Shown here piece after piece: positions 1 to 12,104 of a DNA stretch of 64,000 nt. Every line of letters starts with the position of its first letter. The first letter of the stretch is position 1. The stretch covers positions 186,001 to 250,000 of the forward strand of contig JAWRYS010001465.1 in NCBI GenBank assembly GCA_034769895.1, given 5' to 3'. Source of the stretch: Magicicada septendecula (lineage: Eukaryota; Arthropoda; Insecta; Hemiptera; Cicadidae). The notes beneath the pieces were generated by a model. That model searched no databases. It was not told where the DNA came from and worked only from the letters and a program-made list of their open reading frames with translations. The position numbers and the translations under genes are program-made.

Positions 1-951
1 AGCTGTTGCACCAACATAATAATTTAGTACAATTTAAAATAGTACAGTTGTTGAAAACAGCTTTGGAGAGAATTTGCTAATGAGTATAAAATAATTATTA
101 TACGAGCTGACGCCAAATAGACACAGACAATAAAAATTATATTAAAATACTTGCGTGTTTTAATACAAAAATTATATTAAGGTCAAATATTTGCGTGCAA
201 AGCCGTGGGTAACTGCTACGGTTTTTTAATCTAAAGCTTGAAACTAAGCATTCAGATAAATTGAATTCAGATCATTAAATTCATATAAAATAAATTCTGT
301 AACACTTAATTATTACTTACTGCATCCTAACGTTACATTACAGTAACCTTAATCATTTGTGAATTATTCTTGTACCAAGGATTTGAGCAAAGAAATATCT
401 TCCAAATTTGTTTGTTAGTCATACCTTTTATATACACATTAGTTCACATTGTCTGTATGCATATTTGTTATTTCACTGTCTGTCTCTTAAAATAACCGAT
501 AGCTGGCGTTTTTGTATACAGTAAACAATACAAGTTTTAAAATTTTTGATACAAACATGTTTCTTTGACTTGACAAATCACGATATTTACATTTTTCGTT
601 TACAGTAATAATAAGTATCATTACAGGTAGGCACATGGACTTACAACAAACGTATAACTTACAAACAAACTTAGACTTATAACTTATCAAACTCAAACTT
701 ATAACAAAAATACATAAGGATAATAAAAATTATACACTATGACACTAGAAAAACACATTATGTGAAAGACGAGAAATTAAAATTTGGGAACTTTGTAAAA
801 TAGAAATTTTGATGAAACGTGAAGAATACTTATTCTAAATGTCTGACTTGTTATTCGCTCCCTATTACTGTATGTGCGACCGCAATAAAGGAAATTATTT
901 TATGAGACGGTTTCTGTAGGAGTGAGTTCAGTTGTTTTGTAGCGTTGATAT

Positions 952-1533
952 TGTTACGACGGTGTAACTGATCGTCGTATGGTACAGTGGAAAACAAAAC
1001 ACATGACACCAATTACGTCACTAATCACCAGCTTTAATTATCACAATTAAGCAGTTTGTAATTAACTAGACAGTCTCTACAACAAATCAAATAAAAATTG
1101 TTCACACGCAATAAAAATGTTAACTGATATAAAACACAATTTTATTACAATTATCTCGCACAATTATAAAACACGTAATACTTCGCCACAATACTTCAAA
1201 CGGCACTGTGTATGTCGTCACTTGAACGTACTGTGTAATCACAGTGTCCGACAATAACACGAACCGCACTGTAATATATCGCAACTCAAACTGACTAAGC
1301 GTCCGCTGGGTACTTGTATTCATACCCCGTCAAAAATCTAGATTATTCCACATACTACGCATTAGCTCTACACTACGGCGTAATTTATTGCGGCCTTGAC
1401 ACAATACGCGCGGCTGGCGGCGTCTAGAAACGCCTCGCGAATGCATGTTGAAATCACGTACGCACATAGCATTACATTCGGATTCCTCTGGAACATTCGA
1501 TAAATACGTAGATGGTTCTGTAATGACGTAACA
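952..1533 (-). mobile_element. Solo LTR 1 of a Ty3/Gypsy-like retrotransposon
   Basis: It starts TGTTACGAC and ends GACGTAACA, the TG...CA termini expected of an LTR. It is one of seven related copies in this window. Read on the minus strand it contains a degraded TATA region (a change inside the TATAAATA seen in the copy at 45,898). The family is assigned to Gypsy because that copy follows an integrase fragment. No internal region flanks this copy, so it is a solo LTR. I see no clear target-site duplication. The related block near 41.7 kb lacks it and represents the unoccupied site. Confidence 0.7.
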
Positions 1534-3506
1534 ATGTATTTCGTCCATATTATCATAGCTGTAATCAGTTATTAGCAAATAAATACACCTTAAAACCTTA
1601 TGTGACGTTTTCAAAAGGTAATCGGATTACGGACTAAAGTTCAAGGAAGCTAATAAAACTTGAAACTAAAGGAAATAATAAGATATTACTGAACGTAGCT
1701 AAAAGGGAACTCAAAATACTGAAACCTAGTAGTAAATGCAACTAATAATAATGTAATCGTAGTCCCTTGAGTATCACGTGTCTGACGCTTAAGCTGTACA
1801 ACATACGTTAATTAATTACTACCCAGCAAACAAATACGGGAGTTAGATTAAACACTATCCGCTGAGGTCTACGTTAAAACTTTATGCATCATCTAATTAA
1901 AACTTGTATCCTACGTTCACCAATATTATTAATATATGTCCATTGATAATAACTACGGAATACTAATATTGTTGCACTATATTGATTCTCTCGAGAAGTT
2001 ACAATGTAGACTGAGTTCTCTTATGACCAGTATAGAAGCATATTTTATTCAACTTCCCTCAAAGAAATTAGTTTTATTTGCATAATAAAAATTAGTAAAG
2101 TATCTTAATATCACTACAAAGACCTAATATTTATTTAAACAATAAAGAACAAAAACAAATTTTGTATTAATCTAAAACAGTTTTTCACATTCAAAGTGGT
2201 CGATAACACGTGTCCATTTCAGATTAATCCTTTACCAAACTTACTGTATGACGCCTAAAGATTTGATCAGTGCAAATTAAGTGCCTTTGCCTACTATGAT
2301 GATTGCAAAATTCCAAACTGTGGAATACATCAAGCATTTGGTATGTATCACGAAATACGTTTTATTAGACTACAAAGACTATGACAACAGTCTACATGTC
2401 AGTGTTCAATCAAATTCATGAAATGTTATGTTTTAATATACTTTTTAATAGGCAACAGGATTGTTGACTTCAAATCGCCTTGAAGGTGTGTAAATCGCTT
2501 GTGCACAGAGGATTCCCTGTTTATGAAATATTGTAGACATTTGACTAGAATACGAAGAAGTTTTACAAAAGTCTATTCAAGATTTACAATTGCTTAATGT
2601 CACCTCTAATATGCCTATAAAACAAAAACCATTATACGGTAACTTACGGCATTAATCAGAGACAAAATCGAGTAAATAACTAACTGGATAACGACGATTT
2701 TATGGCTGCTTAATGTTTGACCAATGCCGATTAAAATTCTGAAAGTCTACCAACAACTCCCTAAAATGGAGTATTCTCTACTGTGATGGCTAACTGTAGT
2801 AATATTACTATTAGACACAGCCTCTAGTGAGACGAAGAATTCAATTAAGGGAATATCGTTTGAGGTTGTTACTGAATGATGTAAACAGTACAATTCTTAC
2901 ATCTCTGTGATTACTTTAAAGTACAGTATGTGATAGCAACAAAAACATCATAACATTGCATAATTATTTAGAAAAAAGTATGTAGGGAATAAAAGATACA
3001 AACCAATTTTATAAACAAACATTGTCTACTGAAAATAATTAAAATACAGTAGGCTAATTAATAATGCAATATGACTATTATTTTGTTACAAAAAATGTAT
3101 GCCTACTCATAATGAGTGCTACACAATGCACAAGCTTGGACGGAATATGTTAAGCAACATTTAAAACGTTGTCTTTCCGGCTTCCACGAATGCCGTAATT
3201 CCGTAACTTCAAAGCTTATAGTATGTGATGCGTTTAATGGATCTTTGAACAGTCATGACAATCCTCACCCAAAAGCAAGATTATCATATGTATGTATGTG
3301 TTATCCTGTAACGCGTTTGAAGTGGGTTAGTATCGTGAGAGAATGATTCTTCGATATACTTTAACCTAACTTACCTAATACAATAGCTATTCGTATTTTT
3401 AAAATTTGAGAATGTTCTCCTGGTTTGGCAGTTTATGGAAAATCATGTTTCCATTACATTTTATAGGATCTCCTAAAATCCCCGTAGCAAGCTTTTGTTA
3501 ATATAC

Positions 3507-4065
3507 TGTTACGACGGTCTACTGATCGTCGTATGGTACAGTGGAAAACAAAATACATGACAACAATTAAGTCACTAATCACCAGCTTTAATTGTCACAG
3601 TTAAACAGTTCGTAATTAACAACACAGTCTCTTACAAGAAATCAAATAAAAATTGTTCACACGCAATAAAATGTCAACTAATATAAAACACAATTGTATT
3701 ACAATTATACCGCTCGATTATAAAACACAACACTTCGCCACAATAACCGCTTGAACGCACAGAGTAATCACTTGTAATCGCCTGACAATAAACTCGAACC
3801 ACTCTGTAATATATCGCAACTATCACTGAAACTGAACGTCGTTGAGTACTGGTATTTATACCTCCCCGAAATAATAGATTATTCCATGTTGCGCGTTAGC
3901 TCTACACTACGACGTAATTAATTGCGGCCTTGACACAGTCCGCGCGGCCGGCGGCTTCCAGAAAATTCTCGCGAGCGCATGTTAAAATCACGTACGCCAC
4001 AACATTCAGCCGGCTTCCAATGGCTCGTTCGAGATACACGTAGATTGTTCTGTGATGTCGTAACA
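3507..4065 (-). mobile_element. Solo LTR 2, same Gypsy family
   Basis: Termini are TGTTACGACGG and GTCGTAACA, flanked by ATAC on both sides (3,503-3,506 and 4,066-4,069), a 4-bp target-site duplication. On the minus strand a TATAAATA box lies near 3,860. The duplicated block at 44.7-44.8 kb has the same flanking sequence without the LTR, which gives an independent empty site. Confidence 0.75.
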
Positions 4066-4530
4066 ATACGTTAACATATAATAAAAACAAATTATGAAAC
4101 AAAAGTACTTTACTCTTACCTATTGAAGCACCCATATCTTGTGTGTAGATACAGAACATATGTTTGCATTCTACAGTCAAGTGCTTATTCTGAAAAAGTG
4201 TCTGTAGTGTATGTACGATTTCTTACATATCTGTGAACGTGTGAGAATTTGTCCTCGTGATCTGTTTTTTTACGTGATCAAGTACGCGGGTCTGCTTGTG
4301 CATAAGAATTTCATTACGGTCAAAACCACGTCTTGGAAATTCAAGATTTTTATCACAATTTTAGAATAGTTGACACAGCCTACTGTATTCTCAGAAACGT
4401 TTGCAACTACGCGTGTTCAAATCTCTCTCATTCTCCTTTATATTATGTTGACGTGAGTACTTCAATATTTATTTAGACTTTTTGACAAAATTTTTGGTAC
4501 AAGGTGTTCTGTTTAATCAGTGTAATGTCA

Positions 4531-6202
4531 ACAATTTTTATTGACCGGCAGAGGTTATTAACTGCATACAGAAGAACACTGATCATCCACTGGATTTTTT
4601 CTAAACCTCTATTTTTTTTTACATAGAAGTATTTTCCATGCTGTTCTATTTTCACGTATAAAATAAGTATTTAAATTTGCAAAATACGTAATGAGCACTA
4701 TGAATCAGCAAAGCGTTGGCAAGATTCTGTGATTTATATTGTATTGATAGTGGAGAATCGTTCCTTAAAAGTGATTATTTTTATCAAAATTTAACACCAA
4801 ATATCTCTATATCATAATTATTAGTGTTCAAAATGTAACAATTTCAAACCAAAAATGTTGTTCTGACCTTAACGCTTGCAAGACCAAAATATGTTTCAAG
4901 TTTATTGATAAGTTAAAAAAATAAATTTTTGTGAAGTATGACTCGATAATTTTTTAAGAGGTTTAGTTTCGTAATCAATCAAGTTGTAATTAAGTAATTT
5001 TCTTCCAGTTAAGTACAATTCCCGTCATTAATACACTAATACTGTTTACCGTCTTTTCTTTCTATTTCAGCTGAAATTATTTGTATTATTTGTTTATTTA
5101 TTTTCATTCCAATTACCTTACGTTGTGTAATACTAAATGTAAATCATATTCTACCTTTAATTATAGTTTAAAAAAATAATAATAATTTTCTTCATTATAA
5201 CTTCAGATTTTCAGATTACATTACGTATGTAATATGCTTACACACATACACACGATATTTTCTATTTATATATTGCAACCAAACAGTGCTAGGAACGTCA
5301 TCAATAAGGGATATTGGTGCTATAACACATTCCCTGACGATCATAGACAAGTTGTAAATTGATTTAATCCTTTTTTGCAAATTAAATGTAAGTTTTGAAT
5401 TAAGATATGAGTAAAAAATTAGTTATGTCAAAATACCCATAATGTTATGCTTTATCATGTCAGTGAAATATTAGTGCGCGAGTGCGCGGGTTCGCGTGTG
5501 ATTCACATTTTATTGAATAAATTCGTTGATAATTAACAGTACTACATGAAACGTGGTCAGAGTATATTGAGTGCTATGTTTTTCGTATGTTCAATGCTGC
5601 AGAACTATAATTTTAATATTTTTTCATGAAATTAATTATTCTTTTAACTCGTTGTCTGCAAGAGGGTAATAAAAATTGTAGATTAAATCTAGACAGGCAT
5701 TTGCAGACTTGGACATAGTTTTAACTTGAAGTCAAGTCTATCATGATGAAAATCTATGACGTATCTAAGATTTCAACCAATCAGAAGTTCTAAAAATTAT
5801 TCGAGTCGGTCTTCTGCCGAGAACACTTTGTGAAGTTTGCTTCGAGGTCTCGTCATAGAAGGTCCTACTGATGTCGCGAGGTTTTCATGTCAGGACGTGT
5901 CTATTCTATAAGTGACGTAGAACTTATATAGATACGAAATAGATACGTAGAAGTTATATGATACGAATTTCTCCTATACGTTATCTAGTGTCGCAGAACT
6001 CAAATTATAACAAAATTTAAATAGATCAATATCAGTGTTTTTGCGTTAGTGCAAAATTTTCCGCCTAGGACAGCAAAACCTATCGGGGTATTACTGATTG
6101 AGGCGAGAACACTTGAAGAGTCTGAATAGTGTAAGCCTAATAAACAGATCTATTCAATTACCCATTACGAAAAACCTGAGATCAATTAATAAACAATAAC
6201 AG
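4531..6202. other. AT-rich stretch without recognised genes
   Basis: I find no convincing coding sequence, RNA gene or transposon here. There are short A/T runs, an AAATAATAATAATAATTTT stretch near 5,170, and a somewhat GC-richer patch at 5,800-5,900. The region just upstream of the exon-like segment at 6,203 (5,990-6,200) could be intron or promoter, but nothing diagnostic is visible. Confidence 0.6.
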
Positions 6203-6287
6203 ATTGACAACCGCGGAGTGTGTGTGAACGCGAGTGTGAGCTACGCCAAGGTCAACGGGCAGTGGGTCATCAACAGCGACATCGACG
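6203..6287 (+). CDS. Candidate isolated host exon (85 bp), function unknown
   Basis: A GC-rich island in very AT-rich surroundings is open in one frame and reads through NASVSYAKVNGQWVINSD. Codons use G or C at most third positions (AAC, GCG, AGC, TAC, GCC, AAG, GTC), quite unlike the local background. It is bounded by an AG at 6,201-6,202 and by GTAGTT at 6,288, compatible with splice acceptor and donor sites; an in-frame TAA just upstream sets the left limit. The acceptor lacks a good pyrimidine tract. I do not recognise the protein. The length of 85 bp would leave a phase-1 end. Other copies of the surrounding blocks do not show it. It could instead be a fragment of a transferred or processed gene. 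Confidence 0.35.
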
Positions 6288-6439
6288 GTAGTTGTGGAAT
6301 TCGACACACAAGTAACGAACAGTTGCAAAAATAAGAATCGATAAACTCTTTATTTGAAAGACTAAATAATTAAATAAATAATTTTATGTTTGAAAACATA
6401 ATAAGAGAGCTGTAATAAATTTGTTAATTAATAAATTTC

Positions 6440-7460
6440 CTACCTCCAGATATAGACTCTATGTTTATATTATCTTTATACCTATCTATGCAATTCTTAT
6501 TTTGATACGCTGCAATATGTGTAATCACCTGTACAAAAGTGTGGTTGCAGACAGTCAGAGAGACGGATATACGCAGAAGTACACCAAAAGAGTGAAACTA
6601 AAAAGAAACGAAATTTCTATCAGTGAGCTGATTGTATCCGTGTCTTTACGAGATACAATTATAAAATGGTATTCTGAGCATCGAAAATTACGGAAACTTG
6701 AGTACAGTTTGATACTTGTTCTTTATCAAACTTTACTTTGTGTAGTGTCATCCATGTAGTTGTATTAACTTCTGCAAATTAATAACAGCAACATCGCTAT
6801 ACAATCATAAAAGTTTTATCATCACTACAATTGAGAGATTCCAGCCATCAAATTATTAATGCCATTTCTTACATGTTTTCTACATATTTACTCTTTGTAC
6901 TCGAACGGTAATATTATACGACTGGTGTCGAAACAGATAAGTTCGTGTTTAGGTGAAACTAATATTAAGCAAAAATGTGCATGCACATGAATGTTTCGTT
7001 TCTGATTATGTAATATGCTTAGAATTTAATTAAAAATCTTACGTCATATACCCGACATGAAATGAGAAGCCATGGCTAACATTTGATTTTAGTTTTCATT
7101 TAAATTACTTCTGTTATATTCTATGTGTTATCACCTTCACCACTTTCGCCGTATAACAAATCTTACCTCACAGATATACGAGGTAATTCTGTATTGCGCA
7201 TTGCGACTGTATAACAATATAGTGTTACGTAAATGTAACACTAGCATTAATACGAACTCCTAAACACTGTAATGTGTATGCTTCGTGAATATGCTCCCTT
7301 CTTCAATACACTTTAAAATGTGTTATGTTATAAGGGACTTGAAAACTCCGTTCTTGTAAGTAAAAACGGTTACTTAGTCGACGCGTTGCTACGAGGATTG
7401 CCTTGTTGTGATGATAGAATGGTGAAATAAGCCATTCCAGAGAAATCAATACAATTTTAC
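6440..7460. repeat. Duplicated block II, copy A
   Basis: This aligns with 28,780-29,720 and, for its left part, with 51,950-52,430. Shared landmarks include ATTTCTATCAGT (6,614 and 52,347), GGTGAAACTAATATTAAGC against GGTGAAATTAATCACAAGC (6,952 and 29,249), ATATTCT.TGTGTTAT (7,115 and 29,418) and the closing GAGAAATCAATAC (7,440 and 29,697). A 112-codon open frame at 6,421-6,759 is not kept open in the other copies, so I treat the block as non-coding. Confidence 0.7.
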
Positions 7461-7484
7461 TATCACATTTAGCTATACTAAATC

Positions 7485-8050
7485 TTCTTCTTCTGATAGT
7501 TTCTATCCGTTTAGGATGTTGGATATCATACAGGCTGTTTTAACTTTCTGCACTGCTGTACAGAATAAGTCAGCTGTATATATGCCAAACCAGGTCCTTA
7601 AGTTTCTCAACCATGATATTCTCGGTCACCCAACTCCTCTCTTTCCAAGTACTTTTCCCTGTAGTATGGACTGCAATAAGTAAAATCTCTGTTCATTTCT
7701 CATGAGATGTCCCAGATACTGAAGCTTTCTTATCTTCACTGTGTTAATAACTTTACTATCTTTCTTCACCTTTCTAAGAACTTTAACATTACTTATATGT
7801 GCTGTCCATGAAATGCTCAGTATTATACGGTAGAGCCACATTTCGAAAGATTCCGATTTCTTAGTTGTGGCTTCAGTCAAAGTCCAAGATTCTACACCGT
7901 AGAAGAGGACCGAGAATACGTAGCAGAGTAGAAGCCTCATCTTTGTGTTTATTGTTAAATTGTGACTTTTAAATAAACTAGTGTACACTAGTTTACACTT
8001 ATTTTAGTGTACACTGCTCTTGCCTCTTCTATTCTGTTCTTTATTTCTTG
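7485..8050 (-). mobile_element. LINE 3' fragment (RTE/BovB-like), 5' truncated
   Basis: The minus strand encodes the region C-terminal to a reverse transcriptase. It includes LLLCYVFSVLFYGVESWTLT, then ESFEMWLYRIILSISWTAH, a YLGHLMRNEQRFYLLQS segment and a degraded C-terminal end. This is the usual tail downstream of the catalytic YADD block, which is absent. A second copy of the same family runs on the plus strand at 34,300-34,850. The 3' end finishes in a short GAAGAAGAA-type tail (7,483-7,500 on the plus strand as TCTTCTTCTTC). Near its 5' side a short segment AGTGTACACT is duplicated at about 7,978 and 8,007. Clade is tentative. Confidence 0.75.
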
Positions 8051-8282
8051 AGAGTGGTTCAATTGTTTATTGACTAATTACTTGACTAAACATGCCATAC
8101 TAAATACTTTAAAATATTTCTGTTTTCTGCTTCATTCATAAAGTATCTATGTAACATTCAGTAACTACTTATATGACACTCAATTCAAACAACCACGTTA
8201 TATTACAATAGTCCTCCTACATCAACCATGAAGTACTATGCTCAACAAATAACAAAATTCACTGAAATAAATAAAATTACCC

Positions 8283-8285
<3 letters not shown>

Positions 8286-8335
<50 letters not shown>
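8286..8335. repeat. (CA)n microsatellite
   Basis: About 25 uninterrupted CA units. It makes poly-CV and poly-HT open frames that are artefacts. Confidence 0.95.
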
Positions 8336-8574
8336 CAATTCGATGTCACTTTCACATCCTCGCTGCTCTTTCTTTGAAGGAGTATTTAGCCAAACGCATT
8401 CCTGTGGTAACCCTGAATCCCCTAAGGGGTCTGAGTCCATGCTGCTTCATGTTTTCCAAAATCTAAAACCAACTGCATATCAACATTTTATACGTGTGAA
8501 AACATCCAAAAAATCGGAGAATTCACATAGCCCATTTGTAAAACTTGTATGTGCAGAAACCTATCAGTTTCTTT

Positions 8575-8730
8575 CGCCAGCCAAGACGGTGTGAACTACA
8601 ATGCGCGCCATATCCTTGGGACCCGGAACTGGAGAGCAGCTGCACTTGACCGGGACAACTGGCGGAGGCTGTTAAAGGAGGCCTTGACTCAGTAATGGGT
8701 TGTTGCGCCCCTGAAGAGAGAGAAAACATC
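8575..8730 (+). mobile_element. LINE 3'-terminal fragment
   Basis: The plus strand reads NARHILGTRNWRAAALDRD followed by NWRRLLKEALTQ and a stop, the conserved extreme C-terminus of RTE-like reverse transcriptases (a NWR.AA.DR..WR.L motif before the stop). Nothing upstream from 8,340 to 8,570 can be assigned to the same element with confidence, although that stretch is GC-richer than its surroundings. It is a severely 5'-truncated copy. Confidence 0.6.
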
Positions 8731-9459
8731 CAAAAGACTGTGAAGCACTAGCTGAAGACGTTAATGGTTGAAGACAATCACTACAGTTACAGTCAATGAG
8801 ACCAACGTGTCCGTAAGTGTATAGGCCTACAAATGTCAACAGACAAAGCTACCGTTGTGCTGTCAATTATTGTCATTAATTTATTCTTTTGGAGGGGGTT
8901 GAGAATACTGTTCACTAAAAGTTCTCTACGTACTTTATATTATAGAAATCTGTTATTTACGAAAGGTTATGGTAAAATTTATTTTCAGTATTTGCTTTTA
9001 TCTTACTTATCCGCTTTACAGACTTATTTATAAAAGTCAAAATATCGTATAAGTTACTACTAATGATCAATAACTTTATGTACACAAAAAGAAGGGTTTA
9101 AATATATCTCAAATTAAAACAAGTTTAATTAAAAAATGCATGAAAGCCGTAAAACGCTGTCGCTTGTTTAGTAAAAGTTATTGTACTTTGTGTTAGATTC
9201 TAACGCATAAAACTAGTGAATAAATTTATTTAATTTGTTTCAGTTTCTATTTATTTAATTCCATTAGCTTACTTTTAAGAAAAAATCAACATGAATCTCT
9301 ACATATATTAGTAGTTACTTCTTTTCTTATGAGTAAAATAGACATATTTATTTTGATTAGGTACACTCGCTAAATAAGACATTACTATGTAAATTGACTT
9401 TCGCATGCATGTTGTAATGATTTTTGTGAGTAATTATTATTTAAAGGTACTTTCACTTG

Positions 9460-9990
9460 TGAAACTTACTTGTTGATATTCCCTCAAACGCCGTTTCGGA
9501 GATGTATTCTCCTTCGTCAGTGAGGTTTGAATGCGGAATGCGTCAAGTAGTCGGTAATTTGTAACGGTTTTTTAGGTGACTGGTTGTGTGTGGGGGTGTG
9601 GAGATGGAAGGGGGTTGGCGCGGGATTCTGAATTGTATGCGTTGTGTGTTATTGTGTCGAATAGTGTGTTGGATTTAAATTGTAAATGTTCATTGTGTGT
9701 TGTTTGGTTGTTTTGTTGTGTCTGTATATTTCGTATTGTTCTGCGGTGCTGAGTTTGCGACTTTTGGGTAGGTACTGTAAAATTTCAAGATTGTATTTTA
9801 TATTGGTGTAACTGTGGTTTTCTGTTTGGATATGTGTGGCAAATGTGGATTGTATATTGTTATTGGATAATGCTTTTGTGTGTTCAGAAAATCTGGAGGA
9901 AAAAGATCTTCCTGTCTGGCCTATATAGAATTTATTGCAATCGTTACAGTTTAATTTATATACGCCTGTTTTGTTGTATATGTCTGTCTT
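9460..9990 (-). mobile_element. Penelope-like element 3' end with GIY-YIG remnant
   Basis: Reading the minus strand from about 9,980, the frame gives TGVYKLNCNDCNKF then YIGQTGRSFSSRFSEH, which is the GIY-YIG endonuclease core of PLEs with the GVY and YIG motifs, the CxxC linker between them, the Arg after YIG and the EH segment. It continues with STFATHIQTENHSYTN and STAEQYEIYRHNKT. One or more stops interrupt the C-terminal part. No reverse transcriptase lies upstream, so the copy is 5' truncated. Just after the coding end lies a hammerhead-like motif (9,482-9,525). This is a different lineage from the PLEs at 60.0 and 63.8 kb. Confidence 0.8.
9482..9525 (-). ncRNA. Hammerhead-ribozyme-like motif in PLE 3' end
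   Basis: Minus strand, in order: helix I arm CCTCA, core CTGACGA, helix II GGAGA with loop ATACA and TCTCC (5 bp, perfect), core GAAA, tiny stem III (A-U and C-G closing a GGC loop), then the second helix I arm TGAGG, fully complementary to CCTCA. Position 7 of the CUGANGA core is known to be tolerant, so C there is allowed. PLEs are known to carry hammerhead ribozymes with minimal stem III, and the placement here fits. Cleavage would fall just before TGAGG. Activity is not shown by sequence alone. Confidence 0.75.
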
Positions 9991-9999
9991 TTATTTTCA

Positions 10000-10799
10000 C
10001 GCACTCAATGTGGGAAATTCATTCAAATGTAGCGTATTACGCTATGCAACCGATTGCATGCAACTTTGTTGGGCGCGCATCATGTAGACAACGAAGAAAT
10101 TTCACGACATGGAACCGACACAAGATATACAATTTTTTACAAACCGCCGATATCTTAAAAACAAAAGGAGGGATTTTATTGAAACAAAAACGAAAATAAA
10201 ATTTGTAATTTTTTAAAAATTTCACTCGCTGACACCATACAATTATCCCTTTTTAGCAAGAAAGTTTATCGCATGCCCAAAATTTTACTATACGCCAATT
10301 AACAAAACATTCATGACATGGAACCGTTTTAAATCTCTGTTCTTAAAAATTATTAAAGTTATTGGTTCAAATTTATGTCCAAAATAATCGCCAAACTTCA
10401 AGGAACACGATGGTGAAACACATTTTTTATCGGATCAGTAGTTTCTGAGGTTAGCCAAGACAACGATACAAACAAATTTTACCTACTTATAATAGGAGTA
10501 TAGACGTCATGGTTTCTCTGTAACTGATTACAAAGCAGTTGCAAGCCTGCTTTTACTAACCTGCAACTAGTTTCATGTAGGCTTAAAATTAGTTGCATGC
10601 GATCAGTTGCGTAGTGTAATAAAGAATAAAGGCCTTATATTAATTAACTTATATTACCTTATATATTAGACTTATTAAGTCTTACATACAAATAACCGTG
10701 TCTGTATTTCTTACTCGTTTGTAACAGCGTAGTTGAGTGGTAGAGAAAGATATATTTGCATACTCTGATAACACCCTGTAAGTACGAACAAAGCATGTA
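10000..10799. other. Unclassified, probably repetitive sequence
   Basis: I see no host gene. A phrase centred on CGACATGGAACCG (about 10,103) recurs in altered form (CATGACATGGAACCG, 10,312), and the stretch to 10,500 has the look of an old repeat with no diagnostic ends. The open frame covering 9,834-10,199 is the shadow of the PLE and is not a gene. Confidence 0.4.
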
Positions 10800-11035
10800 G
10801 GCTTACAATAGATGCTGTATATAATACAAGTTGCTGTATACCAGAGGCAGTGCAGATACAAAGAGTAAGCAGAATATAGGGAGCTTAAACGCGTCGACGT
10901 GTTATGAGCTCACAAGCATCGCCCTCGAGCATAACCACATAGTATTAAACCAAACATCCTCTGCTCAAACGTATCAGTAATACATTTTCAATATATTTTA
11001 ATTCAGAAATTAGTACTGGCAAACTATCATTAATT
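10800..11035. repeat. Duplicated block IV, copy A
   Basis: This aligns in the same orientation with 58,505-58,735. Shared pieces include ACAAGTTGCTGTATACCA (10,828 and 58,531), GCAGCTTAAACG-type sequence (10,883 and 58,583), TGTAAGCTCAC against TGAGCTCAC, and TCAGTAATACATTT (10,975 and 58,665). It is non-coding and of unknown nature. Confidence 0.65.
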
Positions 11036-11856
11036 TTTTTATTAACAAATACAGCATTCCTACCACTTAATTACATTATTTTAATTAACAGGACCTTGTT
11101 AATTGTGTAGGAAAGCAAGAGTAATTATTTTTTACAAAATGTTTACATTTTTTTACGCTACAACATTTTTAAAAACTGGCTTTAATTCAGCCTATCTCTC
11201 CAATGTAGGTCTTTTACTTTCAGTTGATAAACGTTCATAGTTTTTTCAGTGCTATCTTTATTTGGCTGCTATATACTTCTCTCGGCTGCTAAGTACATAT
11301 TTTTAAGGAATCTCAATACGCTTATTAAAATTCATCTGATACAGTACAATCACAGTAGGTTGACACATACGAGACCAAAGTATCGCCGGATGATAAGAAA
11401 CGCCGGATGATATTGTGCTGAAATAATGTTCTATTCTATATTTTGTTTGAGATCAATTGCAATCACAAACAAAACAGAAAACGATACGACTTCGTTTGTT
11501 ACATACGCGTATACAGTTACTAAATATTAAATAAAATAAGTTATAATACAGGTACACGTACAGTTATATTTGCTAACATATTTTAGCTCTTTATTATATT
11601 AAAACAGTTAGTTCCTTATACAATTTTATCGTTAAAAAAGATTCTGTGTTTGATATATATTGTAAGACAGTAAGCAAGTTCAGAACACAAAAATCCAAGG
11701 CGTCCAAAAGTCATGATCAGATATGGTCTACTACATTTAATCTGCTAAATTCCAGACATATAAAATAGCAGACATCATAAAATAATAGAAATCTTTCAAC
11801 CACAAGAATAGTCACAGATGTTTTCATGGATCACCAACTACGGGTCATCAATTTTA
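11036..11856. other. AT-rich stretch without recognised genes
   Basis: I see no supported gene or transposon signature. The phrase CGCCGGATGATA occurs twice within about 20 bases near 11,383-11,413. Confidence 0.5.
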
Positions 11857-12097
11857 CTAAATATCACTATAATATTGACGACTCGGAACACTAAGTTTTT
11901 TATAAGTAAAAACGTACAGTTTTACCTTGCAGCCTAAACCGGCTTTCACCTATAGAAGGCTTCATCAGAGGCTTCATTTGAGCCTCTGATGAAGCCTTCT
12001 ATAGGTGAAAGCCGGTTTAGGCTGTAAGGTAAAACTGTACGTTTTTACTTATAAAAAACTTAGTGTTCCGAGTCGTCAATATTATAGTGATATTTAG
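11857..12097. mobile_element. Near-perfect foldback element, 117-bp arms
   Basis: Left arm 11,857-11,973 and right arm 11,981-12,097 are complementary with only one difference that I can see (G against A at about 11,929), separated by a 7-base loop. Such identity implies very recent formation or ongoing gene conversion. Each arm carries a hammerhead-like core (plus strand at 11,982-12,022, mirrored on the minus strand of the left arm), linking the element to Penelope-like terminal repeats. No coding sequence is present. No clear target-site duplication is seen. Confidence 0.85.
11982..12022 (+). ncRNA. Hammerhead-like motif, foldback right arm
   Basis: Order: helix I arm GCCT, core CTGATGA, one base, helix II GCCT with loop TCTAT and AGGT (one G-U pair), core GAAA, a very short stem III, then AGGC complementary to the first arm. 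The mirror copy lies on the minus strand at about 11,932-11,972. The helical layout matches the PLE motif at 9,482. Stem III is interpretable only with a G-U pair, so activity is uncertain. Confidence 0.6.
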
Positions 12098-12104
12098 TTA
12101 AGTA

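Larger units (their letters stand above)
490..4530. repeat. Ancient duplicated block I, copy A
   Basis: About 3 kb of AT-rich, non-coding sequence, once two inserted LTRs are removed, aligns in the same order and orientation with 39,660-45,290. Landmarks found in both copies are the stretch with ACGTAGCTAAAAGGGAA (1,696 and 41,893), GAGGTTGTTACTGAATGATG (2,861 and 43,850), the AATGCACAAGCT segment near 3,125 and 44,110, and the GAAGCACCC segment near 4,123 and 44,853. Indels of one or a few bases throughout argue against protein coding. I see no gene in it. Copy A carries LTRs at 952 and 3,507 that copy B lacks; copy B carries LINEs that copy A lacks. The block edges are approximate. Confidence 0.75.

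Noticed and set aside
3116..3346. A 76-codon ORF
   Set aside because: The duplicated copy at 44.1-44.3 kb has single-base indels in the same segment, so the frame is not conserved.
6421..6759. A 112-codon ORF
   Set aside because: The corresponding sequence in the other copies of duplicated block II is not open, and the protein has no recognisable feature.
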